A DNA stretch of 64,000 nucleotides from Lactobacillus sp. ESL0677 (GTDB lineage Bacteria > Bacillota > Bacilli > Lactobacillales > Lactobacillaceae), in the NCBI RefSeq assembly GCF_029392875.1, contig NZ_CP113946.1, positions 620,001 to 684,000 on the forward strand, given 5' to 3'. Below, in pieces: positions 7,906 through 16,897 of the stretch. The translations under genes and the position numbers were made by a program. Under the pieces are notes generated by a model. The model searched no databases and was not told the origin of the DNA. It saw only the letters and a program-made list of their open reading frames with translations. The stretch's first letter is position 1. The number at the start of each line of letters is the position of its first letter.

Positions 7906-9642
7906 ATGACATTTTCGTTAACAACAAGAAAAGAAGAAATTGACCGTTTAAAAAATGAGCAGCTAGACCTGCTAGTTATCGGTGGCGGGATTACTGGCGC
8001 TGGAGTTGCCTTACAAGCAGCTGCAGCTAAGATGAAAACTGGTCTGATTGATATGCAGGACTTTGGCGGTGGCACTTCGTCGCGCTCAACCAGACTAGTA
8101 CATGGCGGCATTCGCTACTTGAAAACATTTGACGTTCAGGTGGTTTCAGATACGGTAAAGGAACGGGCAGTAATTCAGCATATTGCGCCACACATGACCC
8201 AACCTGATCCCATGATTTTACCAATTTATGATGAGCCGGGGACCACCTTTACCATGTTTTCTGTTAAGGTTGCAATGGACTTATATGACCATTTAGCAGG
8301 CATTGAAGGCGACTCGCCATTGATGAAATATGCCAACTATACAATTGATAAGGAAGAAACTTTAAAACGTGAACCACAGCTGAATCCGGTTAACTTGCAG
8401 GGAGCCGGGGTCTACCTTGACTACCAAAACAATGATTCGCGTCTGGTAGTAGAAAATGTCAAAAAAGCTCATACATTAGGCTGTCTTGCTGTTAGTCGGT
8501 TGAAGTGCATTGAAATTTTGCATGATGACCAAGGTCACGTGAACGGTGTGAAAGTTAAGGATCAATTAACAGACGAAGAATTTACGATTCATGCTAATGT
8601 AGTGATTAATACATCTGGGCCGTGGTCTGATACTGTAAGACAAGAGGACAAGCAGGCTTATAAGAAGCCGCGTTTACGCCCAACTAAAGGTGTGCACCTA
8701 GTAGTTGATCAATCACGGCTTAAGGTACCACAACCAACTTACTTTGGTTCAGGAACTGCCGATGGCCGCATGATTTTCACAATTCCGCGAGAAGGCAAAA
8801 CATACTTTGGTACGACTGATACCGACTTTACCGGCGATTATGCTCACCCAGCGGTTGAACAGAGTGACGTTGATTATCTGCTGGATATTATTAACAGAAA
8901 ATATCCAAGTGCTCACCTAACAGTTGATGATATTGAAGCTAGCTGGGCCGGTGTTCGACCGCTTATTGAAGCTGAAGTCAGTCCAACTGAAGCTGCTGAT
9001 GCCGTTAGTGGTGCTAGTGTGTCAGATAGTACGTCGGCCCCGTCTGCTGTTTCGCGTGGTAGCTCTCTGACAGAAGCAGAAGATGGTCTGATCACTTTAG
9101 CTGGTGGTAAGCTGACAGATTACCGGATTATGGCCAATGGTGCTTTAGCTAAAATCAAGCAAAAGCAGCATGATGAGTTTGGTAAAGACTTTATTTTGCA
9201 AGATTCGGCTGAAATCAAGGTTGCAGGTGGCGACTTCGATTCCGATAACGTAGAAGCAGAGCTGGCAGCAATTGCCCAGCGTGGTACGCAAAGTGGAATT
9301 AGCCAAGAAGATGCGACGGAAATTGCCAATCTCTTTGGCTCAGAAGCAGACCAAATTTTTGAACATGCACAAGAAATTGAGCCAGCAGAGGGCTTAACAT
9401 TGGGTCAGACTGCAGCGCTTGATTATTCGCTTAATGAAGAAATGGCGTTGACCCCGGTTGATTACTTGTTGCGCCGGACGTACCACGTTCTATTTAAGAA
9501 CGATACTATAGATGAAGTTAAGGTAGGTGTAATCAAGCACATGGCGGCTTACTATGATTGGGATCAGGACCAGATTAGCCGTTATGAACAAGAATTAAAC
9601 ACAGAAATAGCAGAATCGAGATTGGAAAAATTTAAGAAGTAA
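7906..9642 (+). CDS. glpO: Alpha-glycerophosphate oxidase (FAD-dependent)
   Basis: Oxidises glycerol 3-phosphate to dihydroxyacetone phosphate with oxygen, giving hydrogen peroxide; peripheral membrane/cytosolic flavoprotein. Start chosen at ATG 7906 (AGGAG 11 nt upstream; a TTG at 7897 is too close). About 578 aa. FAD-binding GGGITGAGVALQAAA lies near residues 24-38, followed by GGTSSRSTRLVHGGIRYL, which is diagnostic of the GlpO/GlpD family. The Ser/Ala-rich insert at about 360-390 (AADAVSGASVSDSTSAPSA) is the extra segment seen in Gram-positive oxidases rather than proteobacterial GlpD. Downstream is a terminator shared with the convergent gene. Confidence 0.93.
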   Translation: MTFSLTTRKEEIDRLKNEQLDLLVIGGGITGAGVALQAAAAKMKTGLIDMQDFGGGTSSRSTRLVHGGIRYLKTFDVQVVSDTVKERAVIQHIAPHMTQPDPMILPIYDEPGTTFTMFSVKVAMDLYDHLAGIEGDSPLMKYANYTIDKEETLKREPQLNPVNLQGAGVYLDYQNNDSRLVVENVKKAHTLGCLAVSRLKCIEILHDDQGHVNGVKVKDQLTDEEFTIHANVVINTSGPWSDTVRQEDKQAYKKPRLRPTKGVHLVVDQSRLKVPQPTYFGSGTADGRMIFTIPREGKTYFGTTDTDFTGDYAHPAVEQSDVDYLLDIINRKYPSAHLTVDDIEASWAGVRPLIEAEVSPTEAADAVSGASVSDSTSAPSAVSRGSSLTEAEDGLITLAGGKLTDYRIMANGALAKIKQKQHDEFGKDFILQDSAEIKVAGGDFDSDNVEAELAAIAQRGTQSGISQEDATEIANLFGSEADQIFEHAQEIEPAEGLTLGQTAALDYSLNEEMALTPVDYLLRRTYHVLFKNDTIDEVKVGVIKHMAAYYDWDQDQISRYEQELNTEIAESRLEKFKK

Positions 9643-9680
9643 AATTTCCATATTATAAACTTGGTAGAAAAAGTAAAAAA

Positions 9681-9719
9681 TAAAGCTGTTAGAGTGAGTT
9701 GCTCTAACAGCTTTATTTA
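9681..9719. terminator. Bidirectional terminator after glpO
   Basis: Perfect stem TAAAGCTGTTAGAG / CTCTAACAGCTTTA flanked by A- and T-runs. The ancestral stop (9713-9715) of the convergent LURP-like gene lies inside it. Confidence 0.9.
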
Positions 9720-9830
9720 TTATTTTTATCGCTGTTTGCTTTTCTTCTAGTTATATCTGCTTCAATTTTGGCATTTATAGCAGCAGTTTCTTTATAAAAT
9801 TCGTCGTCTTCTTTTTCTTGCGGTACTTTT
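9713..9830 (-). pseudogene. Displaced C-terminal coding remnant of the LURP-like gene
   Basis: On the minus strand, a +1-shifted frame continues from the stop of the upstream gene: VPQEKEDDEFYKETAAI, then NAKIEADITRRKANSDKNNK and a stop at 9713. The composition is clearly coding-like (charged, helical) and ends precisely at the shared terminator. Reading TTG AAT T|AGA AAA GTA CCG joins it to the preceding gene with a one-base shift. I infer that the ancestral protein was about 38 residues longer and that an indel near 9829-9838 truncated it. Confidence 0.55.
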
Positions 9831-10352
9831 CTAATTCAAATTAACGTTAACCTTGCGTCCAATTGGCGGGAAGGTCGGTAATTTTAACGGAGTTGTGTGC
9901 CACTGCGTAAAGAGCGTGGCGCTTAACAAAATGAAGGGGACATCTTCTGGACGAGTAATGTCACAGGTCAGGATTACGCCAGTTTTACCGACTTTTGTCT
10001 TAACTGTAGCCACCTTTTTAATCCCGAATGAAAACTTGTAGCTGCCTTTTTTAATGCTGCCAGTGACAATATAATTGAGGCGCGTCAGGTAAAATAGGTT
10101 GGTTACACGGCTGTTGAGGCGCTTAACTTTGACTAGAGAATGGTTAACCACGTCAATGGTAAACGAGGAAATCAGACCGTTGCCATCAGCGTAAAGCCGA
10201 CCAATTTCTTCGTGATTGCGCGTTTTTAAGTACAGGGTATGGTTGGGATTATCTAAGTTGCCCTGAATAATGTACTGAATTTGGCCGCTTTCATCGGCGA
10301 CGGGTATTTGCCCGTATTCATATTTTTGACTTAACTCTAGTAAGTAGCGCAT
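9831..10352 (-). CDS. LURP-one-related / YxjI-like protein, C-terminally truncated
   Basis: Protein of 173 aa, GAGGT ribosome site 7 nt before ATG. The sequence alternates short beta-strand patterns (GQIQYIIQGN, HTLYLKTRNHEEIGRLYAD, SSFTIDVVNHSLVKVKR, YIVTGSIKKGSYKFSFG, KTGVILTCDITRPED). This matches the antiparallel barrel pattern of LURP-one/YxjI (tubby-like) proteins, whose molecular role is unclear. It follows the HAD phosphatase gene by 11 nt on the same strand, so the two are cotranscribed. The stop codon appears to result from a frameshift, because a coding-like tail continues in the next frame (9713-9830). Family assignment is moderate. Confidence 0.55.
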   Translation of the reverse strand: MRYLLELSQKYEYGQIPVADESGQIQYIIQGNLDNPNHTLYLKTRNHEEIGRLYADGNGLISSFTIDVVNHSLVKVKRLNSRVTNLFYLTRLNYIVTGSIKKGSYKFSFGIKKVATVKTKVGKTGVILTCDITRPEDVPFILLSATLFTQWHTTPLKLPTFPPIGRKVNVNLN

Positions 10353-10363
10353 GTGTAATACCT

Positions 10364-11239
10364 CTATTTCTTAGCGTTATCCTTGATAAACTTTCTTAAG
10401 ATATAGCCGACACCATCTTCATTATTGGTTTTAGTTTCAATCTGGGCAGCCTTTTTAATTTCTGGAACGGCATTGCCCATTGCCACGCCGATTCCAGCAT
10501 CACGAATCATGCTGATATCATTTAAATTATCGCCGATTGCGGCAACCTCGTCACGCTTAATGCCCTTTTTCTTGGCATAATCGAGCAGGGCAGTTCCTTT
10601 TTGAGCATGAATATCATTGATTTCGATATTAGTTGCGGCACTGGAAGTGACTGCAAGGTCGCCAAGCTGTCTTATTTCCTCTTTGACTTTGTTTAATGTG
10701 ATATATCCCTGACTGTCAAAGGCAATTATTTTCATAATTTCAATGTTAGGGTCGGCAAAAAGCTGCTCAAAACTATCAACTAAAGTCATACTTAACATGG
10801 CATTACTGCCGCCAGAAATAGCTACAGCCTCTTTAAAAGATATTCCGGGATTAAGCGTAATTAGTGAATTAGCCAAGTTGAAGACGCGCTTGCTAATGTC
10901 CTCGGAATAAATGTGGTCAGCAGTTACAATTTCAAAATAAATATCGTATTTACGCAGAATCTGGGCCACAGCAATCGCTTTTTGCTTGGGCAAGACATGC
11001 TTGACTTGTAAAATATCATGTTCATCATAAACTAAGGCACCGTTAATGTTGATAAAGCCGGTTTGCAGGCCATAGTCACGAATAACTGCCCGTGATTGCT
11101 TGGGGGCACGACCTGTTGCAACTAAAAACTCGATGCCACTGTTTTGGGCGGCGCGAATGGCAGCAGCGTTTCCCTCAGAAATGGTTACTTGGCTGTTAAA
11201 TAGGGTACCATCAAGGTCGCAGGCTACTAATTTAATCAA
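10364..11239 (-). CDS. HAD-superfamily (Cof-type, IIB) sugar-phosphate phosphatase
   Basis: Protein of 291 aa. Motif I is DLDGTLFNS (residues 8-16) with both catalytic aspartates; motif II is FLVATGRAP; the C-terminal motif III/IV region is KKGIKRDEVAAIGDNLNDISMI. The large type IIB cap lies between. Such proteins dephosphorylate sugar phosphates or related metabolites in the cytosol; the substrate cannot be read from sequence. Start is TTG 11239, preceded by AAAGGAGG about 12 nt upstream; no in-frame ATG fits. A second Cof-type paralogue lies at 24072. Confidence 0.9.
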   Translation of the reverse strand: MIKLVACDLDGTLFNSQVTISEGNAAAIRAAQNSGIEFLVATGRAPKQSRAVIRDYGLQTGFININGALVYDEHDILQVKHVLPKQKAIAVAQILRKYDIYFEIVTADHIYSEDISKRVFNLANSLITLNPGISFKEAVAISGGSNAMLSMTLVDSFEQLFADPNIEIMKIIAFDSQGYITLNKVKEEIRQLGDLAVTSSAATNIEINDIHAQKGTALLDYAKKKGIKRDEVAAIGDNLNDISMIRDAGIGVAMGNAVPEIKKAAQIETKTNNEDGVGYILRKFIKDNAKK

Positions 11240-11370
11240 GGTAAATTCAATCCTCCTTTAATCTGTTTGGTTGATTACTTTTTAAATTAATATTAACATA
11301 CCCGAAAAATATTAACCTTACTTTTTTGAATAGAAGATGCTTAAGATTATTACTAATTTAGTGAATTTTA

Positions 11371-11399
11371 TTGCAATCATCGCGTGGTTTCATGATACT
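11371..11399 (+). promoter_or_regulatory. Promoter of ung-pta-tsaE operon
   Basis: TTGCAA (-35), 17-nt spacer, GATACT (-10), ending 27 nt upstream of the ung start. Confidence 0.6.
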
Positions 11400-11425
11400 A
11401 TTGAAGTTAATGGAAGCGAGGGTTT

Positions 11426-12127
11426 ATGAGAATGAAAAAGTTTATTGGTAATGACTGGGATGAAATTTTAGCACCGGTATTTGCTAGTGATGAATATCAT
11501 CAGTTGCACGAGTTTTTGAAGCAGGAATACGTGACTAAACAAATTTTTCCAGATATGTATCATATTTTCACAGCTTTTAAGCTAACCTCATATCAGCAGA
11601 CGAAAGTCGTCATTCTGGGGCAAGATCCTTATCATAATCCCGGTCAAGCAACGGGGATGAGCTTCGCCGTGATGCCAGGGGTTAATTTGCCGCCATCATT
11701 GCAAAATATTTATCGTGAACTATACGATGATGTGGGCTGTCAACCAGTCAATCATGGCTATTTGAAAAAGTGGGCTGACCAAGGCGTATTGTTACTAAAT
11801 GCCGTCTTAACAGTTCCATATGGTCATGCTAATGGTCATCAGGGTAAAGGCTGGGAGCAAGTGACTGATGCCGCAATTAAGGCGTTAAGTGATCGCGGTC
11901 AAGTTGTCTTTATTTTGTGGGGTAAATTTGCCCAAAATAAAATCCCACTAATTGACCAAAACAAGAATTTTGTGATTAAATCAGCTCATCCAAGTCCATT
12001 TTCGGCTGATCGCGGCTTTTTTGGTTCACGACCGTTTTCACGGTGTAATGCCGCCTTAAAAGAGTTTGGCGAGACACCGATAGATTGGCAACTGCCGCAG
12101 ACAGTTGGACAAGCAGATTTAGCGTAG
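11426..12127 (+). CDS. ung: Uracil-DNA glycosylase
   Basis: Removes uracil from DNA in base excision repair. Length 233 aa, typical of family 1. The water-activating motif [13 protein letters not shown] (about 72-84), the uracil-pocket Asn region [10 protein letters not shown] and the DNA-minor-groove loop [17 protein letters not shown] with catalytic His are all intact. Two possible ATGs (11426 and 11432) follow a GAGGG site. The pta gene starts 10 nt after the stop; the ung-pta-tsaE order is conserved in the acidophilus group. Confidence 0.96.
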   Translation: MRMKKFIGNDWDEILAPVFASDEYHQLHEFLKQEYVTKQIFPDMYHIFTAFKLTSYQQTKVVILGQDPYHNPGQATGMSFAVMPGVNLPPSLQNIYRELYDDVGCQPVNHGYLKKWADQGVLLLNAVLTVPYGHANGHQGKGWEQVTDAAIKALSDRGQVVFILWGKFAQNKIPLIDQNKNFVIKSAHPSPFSADRGFFGSRPFSRCNAALKEFGETPIDWQLPQTVGQADLA

Positions 12128-12136
12128 GTGAGATTA

Positions 12137-13129
12137 ATGAGTGTATTTGAATTATTAAAAGATAAAGTACAGGCTAGTCACAAGAATTATCGGATTGTTT
12201 TTCCAGAAGGAACCGATAAGCGGGTGATTGCAGCGGCCAGACGGCTGGCACAAGAAAAGATAATTGAGCCGATTTTGTTAGGTAATCCGCAAAAGATTAT
12301 GGCAATAGCGCAGGCTGCTAACAGTGATTTGCAAGGAGTAACCGTTATTGATAACGCAACTTACACGCATTCAGATGAGATGGCTGCGGCATTTAGCGCT
12401 GCTCGCGGCAAGAAGTTGCCACCGCAAGAAGTTGCCACTGTGCTGCAAGATCCTAATTATTTTGGCACAATGCTTGTAAAAATGGGGCAGGCTGACGGCA
12501 TGGTGTCGGGTGCGGCTCATTCGACGGCCGATACTGTGCGTCCAGCGTTACAGTTGATTCATGCGGCTAAGGGGATGCATCGTGTTTCTGGAAGCTTTAT
12601 CATGGAACGCGGCAAGGAAAAATATGTTTTTGCTGATTCTGCGATTAATATTGCTCCCGATAGCAGCACTTTGGCAGAGATTGCTTACCAATCTGTGCAA
12701 ACAGCGCGACTAATTGATATTGACCCTAAGGTAGCATTCCTGAGCTTTTCAACTAAAGGGTCTGCTAAGGGAGAAATGGTTGCTAAGATGCAGGAAGCTA
12801 CTGCTCTGTTCCACCAGCAACATCCAGAGATTGTTGCCGATGGCGAATTGCAGTTTGATGCCGCCTATGTTCCAGAAGTTGCGAAAACGAAGGCGCCAAC
12901 CTCACCACTTAAGGGTCAGGCAAATATTTTTATTTTCCCAGAATTGCAATCGGGTAATTTGGCTTATAAAATTGCGCAGCGACTTGGCAATTTCACGGCA
13001 ATTGGACCAATTTTGCAAGGGCTGGCCGCACCAGTCAATGACTTATCGCGCGGTGCTAGCAGTCAGGATATTTATCATATGGCGATTTTGACAGCTGCGC
13101 AGGCACTTTTGGGGGATGAGCAAAAATAA
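12137..13129 (+). CDS. pta: Phosphate acetyltransferase
   Basis: Converts acetyl-CoA and phosphate to acetyl phosphate in acetate/mixed-acid metabolism. Start placed at ATG 12137 (GGTGAG upstream); product 330 aa, normal for the short Gram-positive form without the N-terminal DRTGG domain. Family landmarks: VFPEGTDKRVIAAA, GMVSGAAHSTADTVRPALQ, SFSTKGSAKG and the C-terminal PVNDLSRGASSQDI. The stop overlaps the tsaE start (TAATG), so translation is probably coupled. No change in key residues is visible. Confidence 0.95.
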   Translation: MSVFELLKDKVQASHKNYRIVFPEGTDKRVIAAARRLAQEKIIEPILLGNPQKIMAIAQAANSDLQGVTVIDNATYTHSDEMAAAFSAARGKKLPPQEVATVLQDPNYFGTMLVKMGQADGMVSGAAHSTADTVRPALQLIHAAKGMHRVSGSFIMERGKEKYVFADSAINIAPDSSTLAEIAYQSVQTARLIDIDPKVAFLSFSTKGSAKGEMVAKMQEATALFHQQHPEIVADGELQFDAAYVPEVAKTKAPTSPLKGQANIFIFPELQSGNLAYKIAQRLGNFTAIGPILQGLAAPVNDLSRGASSQDIYHMAILTAAQALLGDEQK

Positions 13130-13602
13130 TGAAATTGGAAGTTAATTCTGCTGCTGAAATGCAGCAAATTGGGGCAGCCATTGCGCAAACAGCGCAGCCA
13201 CACGACTTATTATTGCTAAATGGTGACTTGGGTGCAGGCAAAACAACGTTAACGCAAGGTATCGGTCGGGCATTGGGCGTTAAGCGTCCGGTGAAGAGTC
13301 CAACATTTACCATTGTGCGTGAATACCGCGAGGCCAAGTTACCGTTATTTCACATGGACTTTTACCGTTTAGAAAATGATGATCTGGCCTCAATTGATTT
13401 AAACAGTTATTTGGCAGAACCTGGACTAGTTGTGATTGAGTGGCCACAGATAATCAAAGCAGATTTGCCTAGTGATTATTTACAGTTAGTAATTAGTCGC
13501 GTTGATGATCGTTGGCAGTCAACCAAACGGATAATTGAATTTAAGCCCCAAGGTATTCGCAATCAAACTTGGGTTAATGAAATATTAGCTAAAGTTAAGT
13601 AA
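13129..13602 (+). CDS. tsaE: tRNA threonylcarbamoyladenosine biosynthesis ATPase TsaE
   Basis: P-loop ATPase that works with TsaB and TsaD in making t6A37 on tRNAs. Length 157 aa. Walker A GDLGAGKTTL (about 29-38), KSPTFTIVREY and the HMDFYRLEN switch/Walker-B-like motif are present, plus VIEWPQ, a family signature. Overlaps pta by one base. A terminator follows. TsaB and TsaD are not in this window. Confidence 0.95.
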   Translation: MKLEVNSAAEMQQIGAAIAQTAQPHDLLLLNGDLGAGKTTLTQGIGRALGVKRPVKSPTFTIVREYREAKLPLFHMDFYRLENDDLASIDLNSYLAEPGLVVIEWPQIIKADLPSDYLQLVISRVDDRWQSTKRIIEFKPQGIRNQTWVNEILAKVK

Positions 13603-13608
13603 TATAAT

Positions 13609-13643
13609 AAAAGCAGAACCGTTTAATTATGGCTCTGCTTTTA
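13609..13643 (+). terminator. Terminator of ung-pta-tsaE operon
   Basis: AAAAGCAGAACC / GGCTCTGCTTTT stem with T-run soon after the tsaE stop. Confidence 0.85.
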
Positions 13644-13682
13644 TATCGCTTTAATATATGTTTATATTTATTATTTTTAATA

Positions 13683-13712
13683 TTGCAGATAGGTTATTTA
13701 ATAGTCTATAAT
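13683..13712 (+). promoter_or_regulatory. Promoter of glycosyltransferase cassette 1
   Basis: TTGCAG (-35), 18-nt spacer, TATAAT (-10), 33 nt upstream of the glycosyltransferase ATG. Confidence 0.6.
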
Positions 13713-13745
13713 AAACTAAGTTATATTTAAAAACAGGAGTTTAGT

Positions 13746-14474
13746 ATGGATAAAAAGAATGTCGTGATTACCCAGTTCTTTATTAATTTATATGATACAA
13801 ATCATAATCGAACGGTAACAAACACCGATGCTGTTGAGCTAACTCATACATTACAAGAATCTGTGGCTAGATTTGGTATTGAATTACATACATTAATTAA
13901 TTTTACAAATACTGGCAAGGTACCACCTTTGCAAAAAATTGTTAAAGTGGATTTAACTGATAAGTATCCAGTGGGGAAGATTTACTTTTTGCGCTGGGTG
14001 GTTACGCTTGAATATCTGTTACAGCATCCGGAAATTGAAAAAGCGGCACTGGTTGATGCTGGGGATGTTGAAATGATGAACTATCCCTTTGATGACATTG
14101 AAGACGACAAAATATATGTTGGTGATGAAAATAATGATTTGACTGTTCCAATAATTACTCATGATGGCTTACCAGCTTATATGAAAAATTTTCTTGATCG
14201 TAATCGTTATTTACAATTATTAAATACAGGGGTTCTTATTGGTACAAGAAAAGTCTTACTAGAATATTTAACAATTTTTGTTAAATTAGTTACGCAAGAT
14301 GTAATGGATAGTAAATTGCATCCAGAGCTGTCAGGTTTAGGTAATTGGGAAATGGCAATAGCAAATTATATTTTGTATAAATTATTTCCAGAGCAAATAC
14401 AACATGGACGACAGGTAAATACGCTTTTCCAACATTCGCAACGCAATACTGAATCATGGTTTAAGCATAAATAG
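13746..14474 (+). CDS. Putative GT-A-fold glycosyltransferase (cassette 1)
   Basis: Protein of 242 aa with AGGAG ribosome site. A GT-A-like pattern is visible: a central acidic motif AALVDAGDVEMMNYPF (about 97-112, DxxD/DxE metal-site candidate), GDENNDL, then LLNTGVLIGTRKVLLEYL, resembling the N-x-G motif of GT8-like enzymes, and a C-terminal HGRQV ... SWFKHK. It has a close paralogue at 63199, directly downstream of the giant serine-rich protein, sharing all of these blocks. I infer it transfers a sugar, possibly to surface serine-rich proteins. Donor, acceptor and exact GT family are unknown. The next gene follows after 12 nt. Confidence 0.55.
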   Translation: MDKKNVVITQFFINLYDTNHNRTVTNTDAVELTHTLQESVARFGIELHTLINFTNTGKVPPLQKIVKVDLTDKYPVGKIYFLRWVVTLEYLLQHPEIEKAALVDAGDVEMMNYPFDDIEDDKIYVGDENNDLTVPIITHDGLPAYMKNFLDRNRYLQLLNTGVLIGTRKVLLEYLTIFVKLVTQDVMDSKLHPELSGLGNWEMAIANYILYKLFPEQIQHGRQVNTLFQHSQRNTESWFKHK

Positions 14475-14486
14475 GGGATAACATTA

Positions 14487-15302
14487 ATGAATGAAAAAGA
14501 ATTTTTTCAATTTGCCAAAAATAAAATATTTTTGTTTCAGAGCGGTTATAATGTTCAAGGAAAAAAAGATGGCCCTATTAATGGTTGGTGGAGAGTTTTT
14601 TTAATAGGTGGCGAACCAGAAAACTACCTAACAGTTATCTTTAATGTTGATCATACTTTAACTTATCCTGCTAAATTAGGCTTTCTGCCTGGGGAACGCA
14701 AGTGGCAATTTGATGAAAAAAACCAACAAATCAATCTTTTTGATGAATCAGGAACAACTTTACTGTCTGCGTACTCATTACCAGCCGACTTTAATGCTGG
14801 TCACTTTATTTTAAATAAGGTTAACGATCCTACTAAAAGATATCTTGCTTTTACAACATTTGATATTTTTAAGAAAAAGCAAAATGCGCCAACTTTTGCT
14901 AGCCAACGGGTGGTCTTTTTGTGCGATGGTCAGTCAGTTATGACAGAGCAAGAAATTAATCAGTATACAGTTGAACATTGTTGTGAAATTAATACCATTA
15001 CTAACAATAAAGTGAGTGTATGGGCGTTGCTTAATCAGGTGTGGGATCTAATTACCCAAGATGAGAAATTAAAGGATCTCTGTGTATTCTTAGAGGGCAG
15101 ACCTGATTTAGATAAGTCTGCTTTTTCGAAAAAATTAGTAATAAAAACGACAAACAAACATCAGCAGTATATTGCGGGGCCACGTAGTGATGTAATAATT
15201 GTTTTGTCACAATTGTTGACTTTGCACTATCGAGAGCGGCTGGCAGAAGGCGCAGAATTACATGCGCCAGTGGAATTGTTAAGTCAGGTAATTACCAATT
15301 AA
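14487..15302 (+). CDS. Unknown protein, partner of glycosyltransferase cassette 1
   Basis: Protein of 271 aa that I do not recognise; AGGGGAT ribosome site, 12 nt after the glycosyltransferase. It is soluble (no signal peptide or membrane segment). The N-terminal part is beta-rich and aromatic (GWWRVFLIGGEPENYLTVIF). The C-terminal part contains VVFLCDGQSVMTEQE and GPRSDVIIVLSQLLTLHYRERLAEG. The short start of the gene after the second glycosyltransferase (63918) has a loosely similar beginning (M-x-E-x-E ... F-x-x-x-G), so a conserved two-gene cassette is possible. A role in substrate recognition or in glycan modification would be speculation. Confidence 0.5.
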   Translation: MNEKEFFQFAKNKIFLFQSGYNVQGKKDGPINGWWRVFLIGGEPENYLTVIFNVDHTLTYPAKLGFLPGERKWQFDEKNQQINLFDESGTTLLSAYSLPADFNAGHFILNKVNDPTKRYLAFTTFDIFKKKQNAPTFASQRVVFLCDGQSVMTEQEINQYTVEHCCEINTITNNKVSVWALLNQVWDLITQDEKLKDLCVFLEGRPDLDKSAFSKKLVIKTTNKHQQYIAGPRSDVIIVLSQLLTLHYRERLAEGAELHAPVELLSQVITN

Positions 15303-15319
15303 AAATTTAATAACTCAAA

Positions 15320-15355
15320 AATAACCTTGATAGTTAAGACTATCAAGGTTATTTT
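15320..15355. terminator. Bidirectional terminator
   Basis: AATAACCTTGATAG / CTATCAAGGTTATT stem between convergent genes, with A- and T-runs. Confidence 0.88.
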
Positions 15356-15887
15356 ATATCTGATAAACCAAATTTTTAATTGCGTCATCGCCAAATTGCT
15401 TATCTTGGGCAATTAAAATACCAGCGCAGGCCTCGCTGTCGCTGAGGGCATTATGGTGGTGCCACAACTCTACGCTTAAAGCCTCTGAGACCGTATCCAG
15501 CTTGTGGTCATGCAAGTCTGGCTCGAATAACTTACTAGTTTGTAAAGTGTCAATCACAAAGTAATGTGGTTCTTGAATATCGTAGCGCGCTAGGCTTTGG
15601 CGCATGACGTTAGTATCAAAGCGGGCATTATGGGCTGCTACTAGCATCCCTGGTTGGTAAAGCTCCTTAATTTGTGGCCATACTTCTGCCATTGTTGGGG
15701 CATCTTGCACATCAGTTGCCGTAATGTCATGTATTTGAATGTTGTGCGCATCAAACGGCATTTGCGGATTAATTACAGTATAAAAACGGTCAACTATTTT
15801 GTTATTTCGGACCATTACTAGCGCTAGTGAACATGCACTTTCTGGATGATGATTAGCGGTTTCGAAGTCCATTGCAATAAAGTTCAT
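15354..15887 (-). CDS. DnaQ-type 3'-5' exonuclease (DEDDh)
   Basis: Protein of 177 aa with AAGGAG site 5-6 nt before ATG. The DEDDh catalytic set is visible: MDFETA (Exo I, Asp and Glu), AAHNARFDTNVM (Exo II Asp) and HNALSDSEACAGI (Exo III with His and Asp). It is a stand-alone exonuclease domain like the epsilon/PolC-exo group, probably acting in DNA repair or RNA trimming. It lacks polymerase or other domains. Its C-terminal end overlaps the terminator shared with cassette 1. Confidence 0.88.
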   Translation of the reverse strand: MNFIAMDFETANHHPESACSLALVMVRNNKIVDRFYTVINPQMPFDAHNIQIHDITATDVQDAPTMAEVWPQIKELYQPGMLVAAHNARFDTNVMRQSLARYDIQEPHYFVIDTLQTSKLFEPDLHDHKLDTVSEALSVELWHHHNALSDSEACAGILIAQDKQFGDDAIKNLVYQI

Positions 15888-15985
15888 TTTTTCTCCTTAA
15901 AAACTTAATTTTAGTATAACATAGGATGAAGCCAGTAGATTAATGCGGTAGAATATAACAAGACAGATTGAAGGGATGTTTGGCT

Positions 15986-16885
15986 TTGGAATTATTAGAT
16001 TTAAAAAAGCACGGAATTGACATTAAAGAGCAAGTTCCACTCAGTAAATATACATTTACCAAGACGGGTGGTCCCGCGCAGTACCTTGCTTTTCCCAAAA
16101 ATGAAACAGAATTAACGCAGTTAGTAATAGCTGCAAAGCAAGAACGGGTTCCTTTAACCGTGATTGGCAATGCATCAAATCTGATTATCCGTGATGGTGG
16201 CATTAGCGGATTAGTGCTTATTTTAACAGCAATGAACCAAATTACAGTGGCAGCTGAACAAGTGACGGCTCAAGCTGGCGCACGGATTATTGATACCGCA
16301 TTTACTGCCGCCCATGCTGGCTTAAGTGGGTTGGAGTTTGCGGCCGGCATCCCCGGTAGTATTGGCGGTGCTGTCTTCATGAACGCCGGTGCTTATGGCG
16401 GTGAAACTTGTGAAGCCGTCAAGTCAGTTCGGGTTTTAACGCGAACTGGTGAAGTAAAAACATATACTAAGGAAGAAATGGCCTTTTCTTACCGGCATTC
16501 ACTGGTTCAGGAAACTGGCGACATTGTCATTGCGGCCACTTTTAAACTAGCGAAATCACCCAAGGCACCAATCTTGGCTAATATGCACTACTTAAATGCC
16601 CTGCGGCGCTACAAGCAGCCGCTGGAATACCCCTCTTGTGGTAGTGTCTTTAAGCGGCCGACGGGGCATTATGTTGGGCCGATGATTATTCAAGCTGGCT
16701 TGCAGGGGCGCCAAATTGGCGGTGCGCAGGATTCGCTTAAGCATGCTGGCTTTATCGTTAATAAAGGTGGTGCAACAGCAACGGATTATTTGGATTTGAT
16801 CCATTTAATCCAAAAGGTTATTCAAGAAAAATTTGCCGTTGACTTACAGACTGAAGTTAGAATTATTGGCCAAGCGACTGATTAG
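15986..16885 (+). CDS. murB: UDP-N-acetylenolpyruvoylglucosamine reductase
   Basis: Second committed step of peptidoglycan precursor synthesis, NADPH/FAD dependent, cytosolic. Start chosen at TTG 15986: AAGGG at 15971-15975 is spaced 10 nt from it, whereas upstream in-frame TTGs are too close; product 299 aa. Motifs: TVIGNASNLIIRDGG (FAD), FAAGIPGSIGGAVFMNAGAY, SCGSVFKRP (catalytic Ser) and the C-terminal QTEVRIIG (catalytic Glu). Followed after 12 nt by cdaA, an order conserved in lactobacilli, linking wall synthesis and c-di-AMP. Confidence 0.95.
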   Translation: MELLDLKKHGIDIKEQVPLSKYTFTKTGGPAQYLAFPKNETELTQLVIAAKQERVPLTVIGNASNLIIRDGGISGLVLILTAMNQITVAAEQVTAQAGARIIDTAFTAAHAGLSGLEFAAGIPGSIGGAVFMNAGAYGGETCEAVKSVRVLTRTGEVKTYTKEEMAFSYRHSLVQETGDIVIAATFKLAKSPKAPILANMHYLNALRRYKQPLEYPSCGSVFKRPTGHYVGPMIIQAGLQGRQIGGAQDSLKHAGFIVNKGGATATDYLDLIHLIQKVIQEKFAVDLQTEVRIIGQATD

Positions 16886-16897
16886 AAAGGAGTATTT

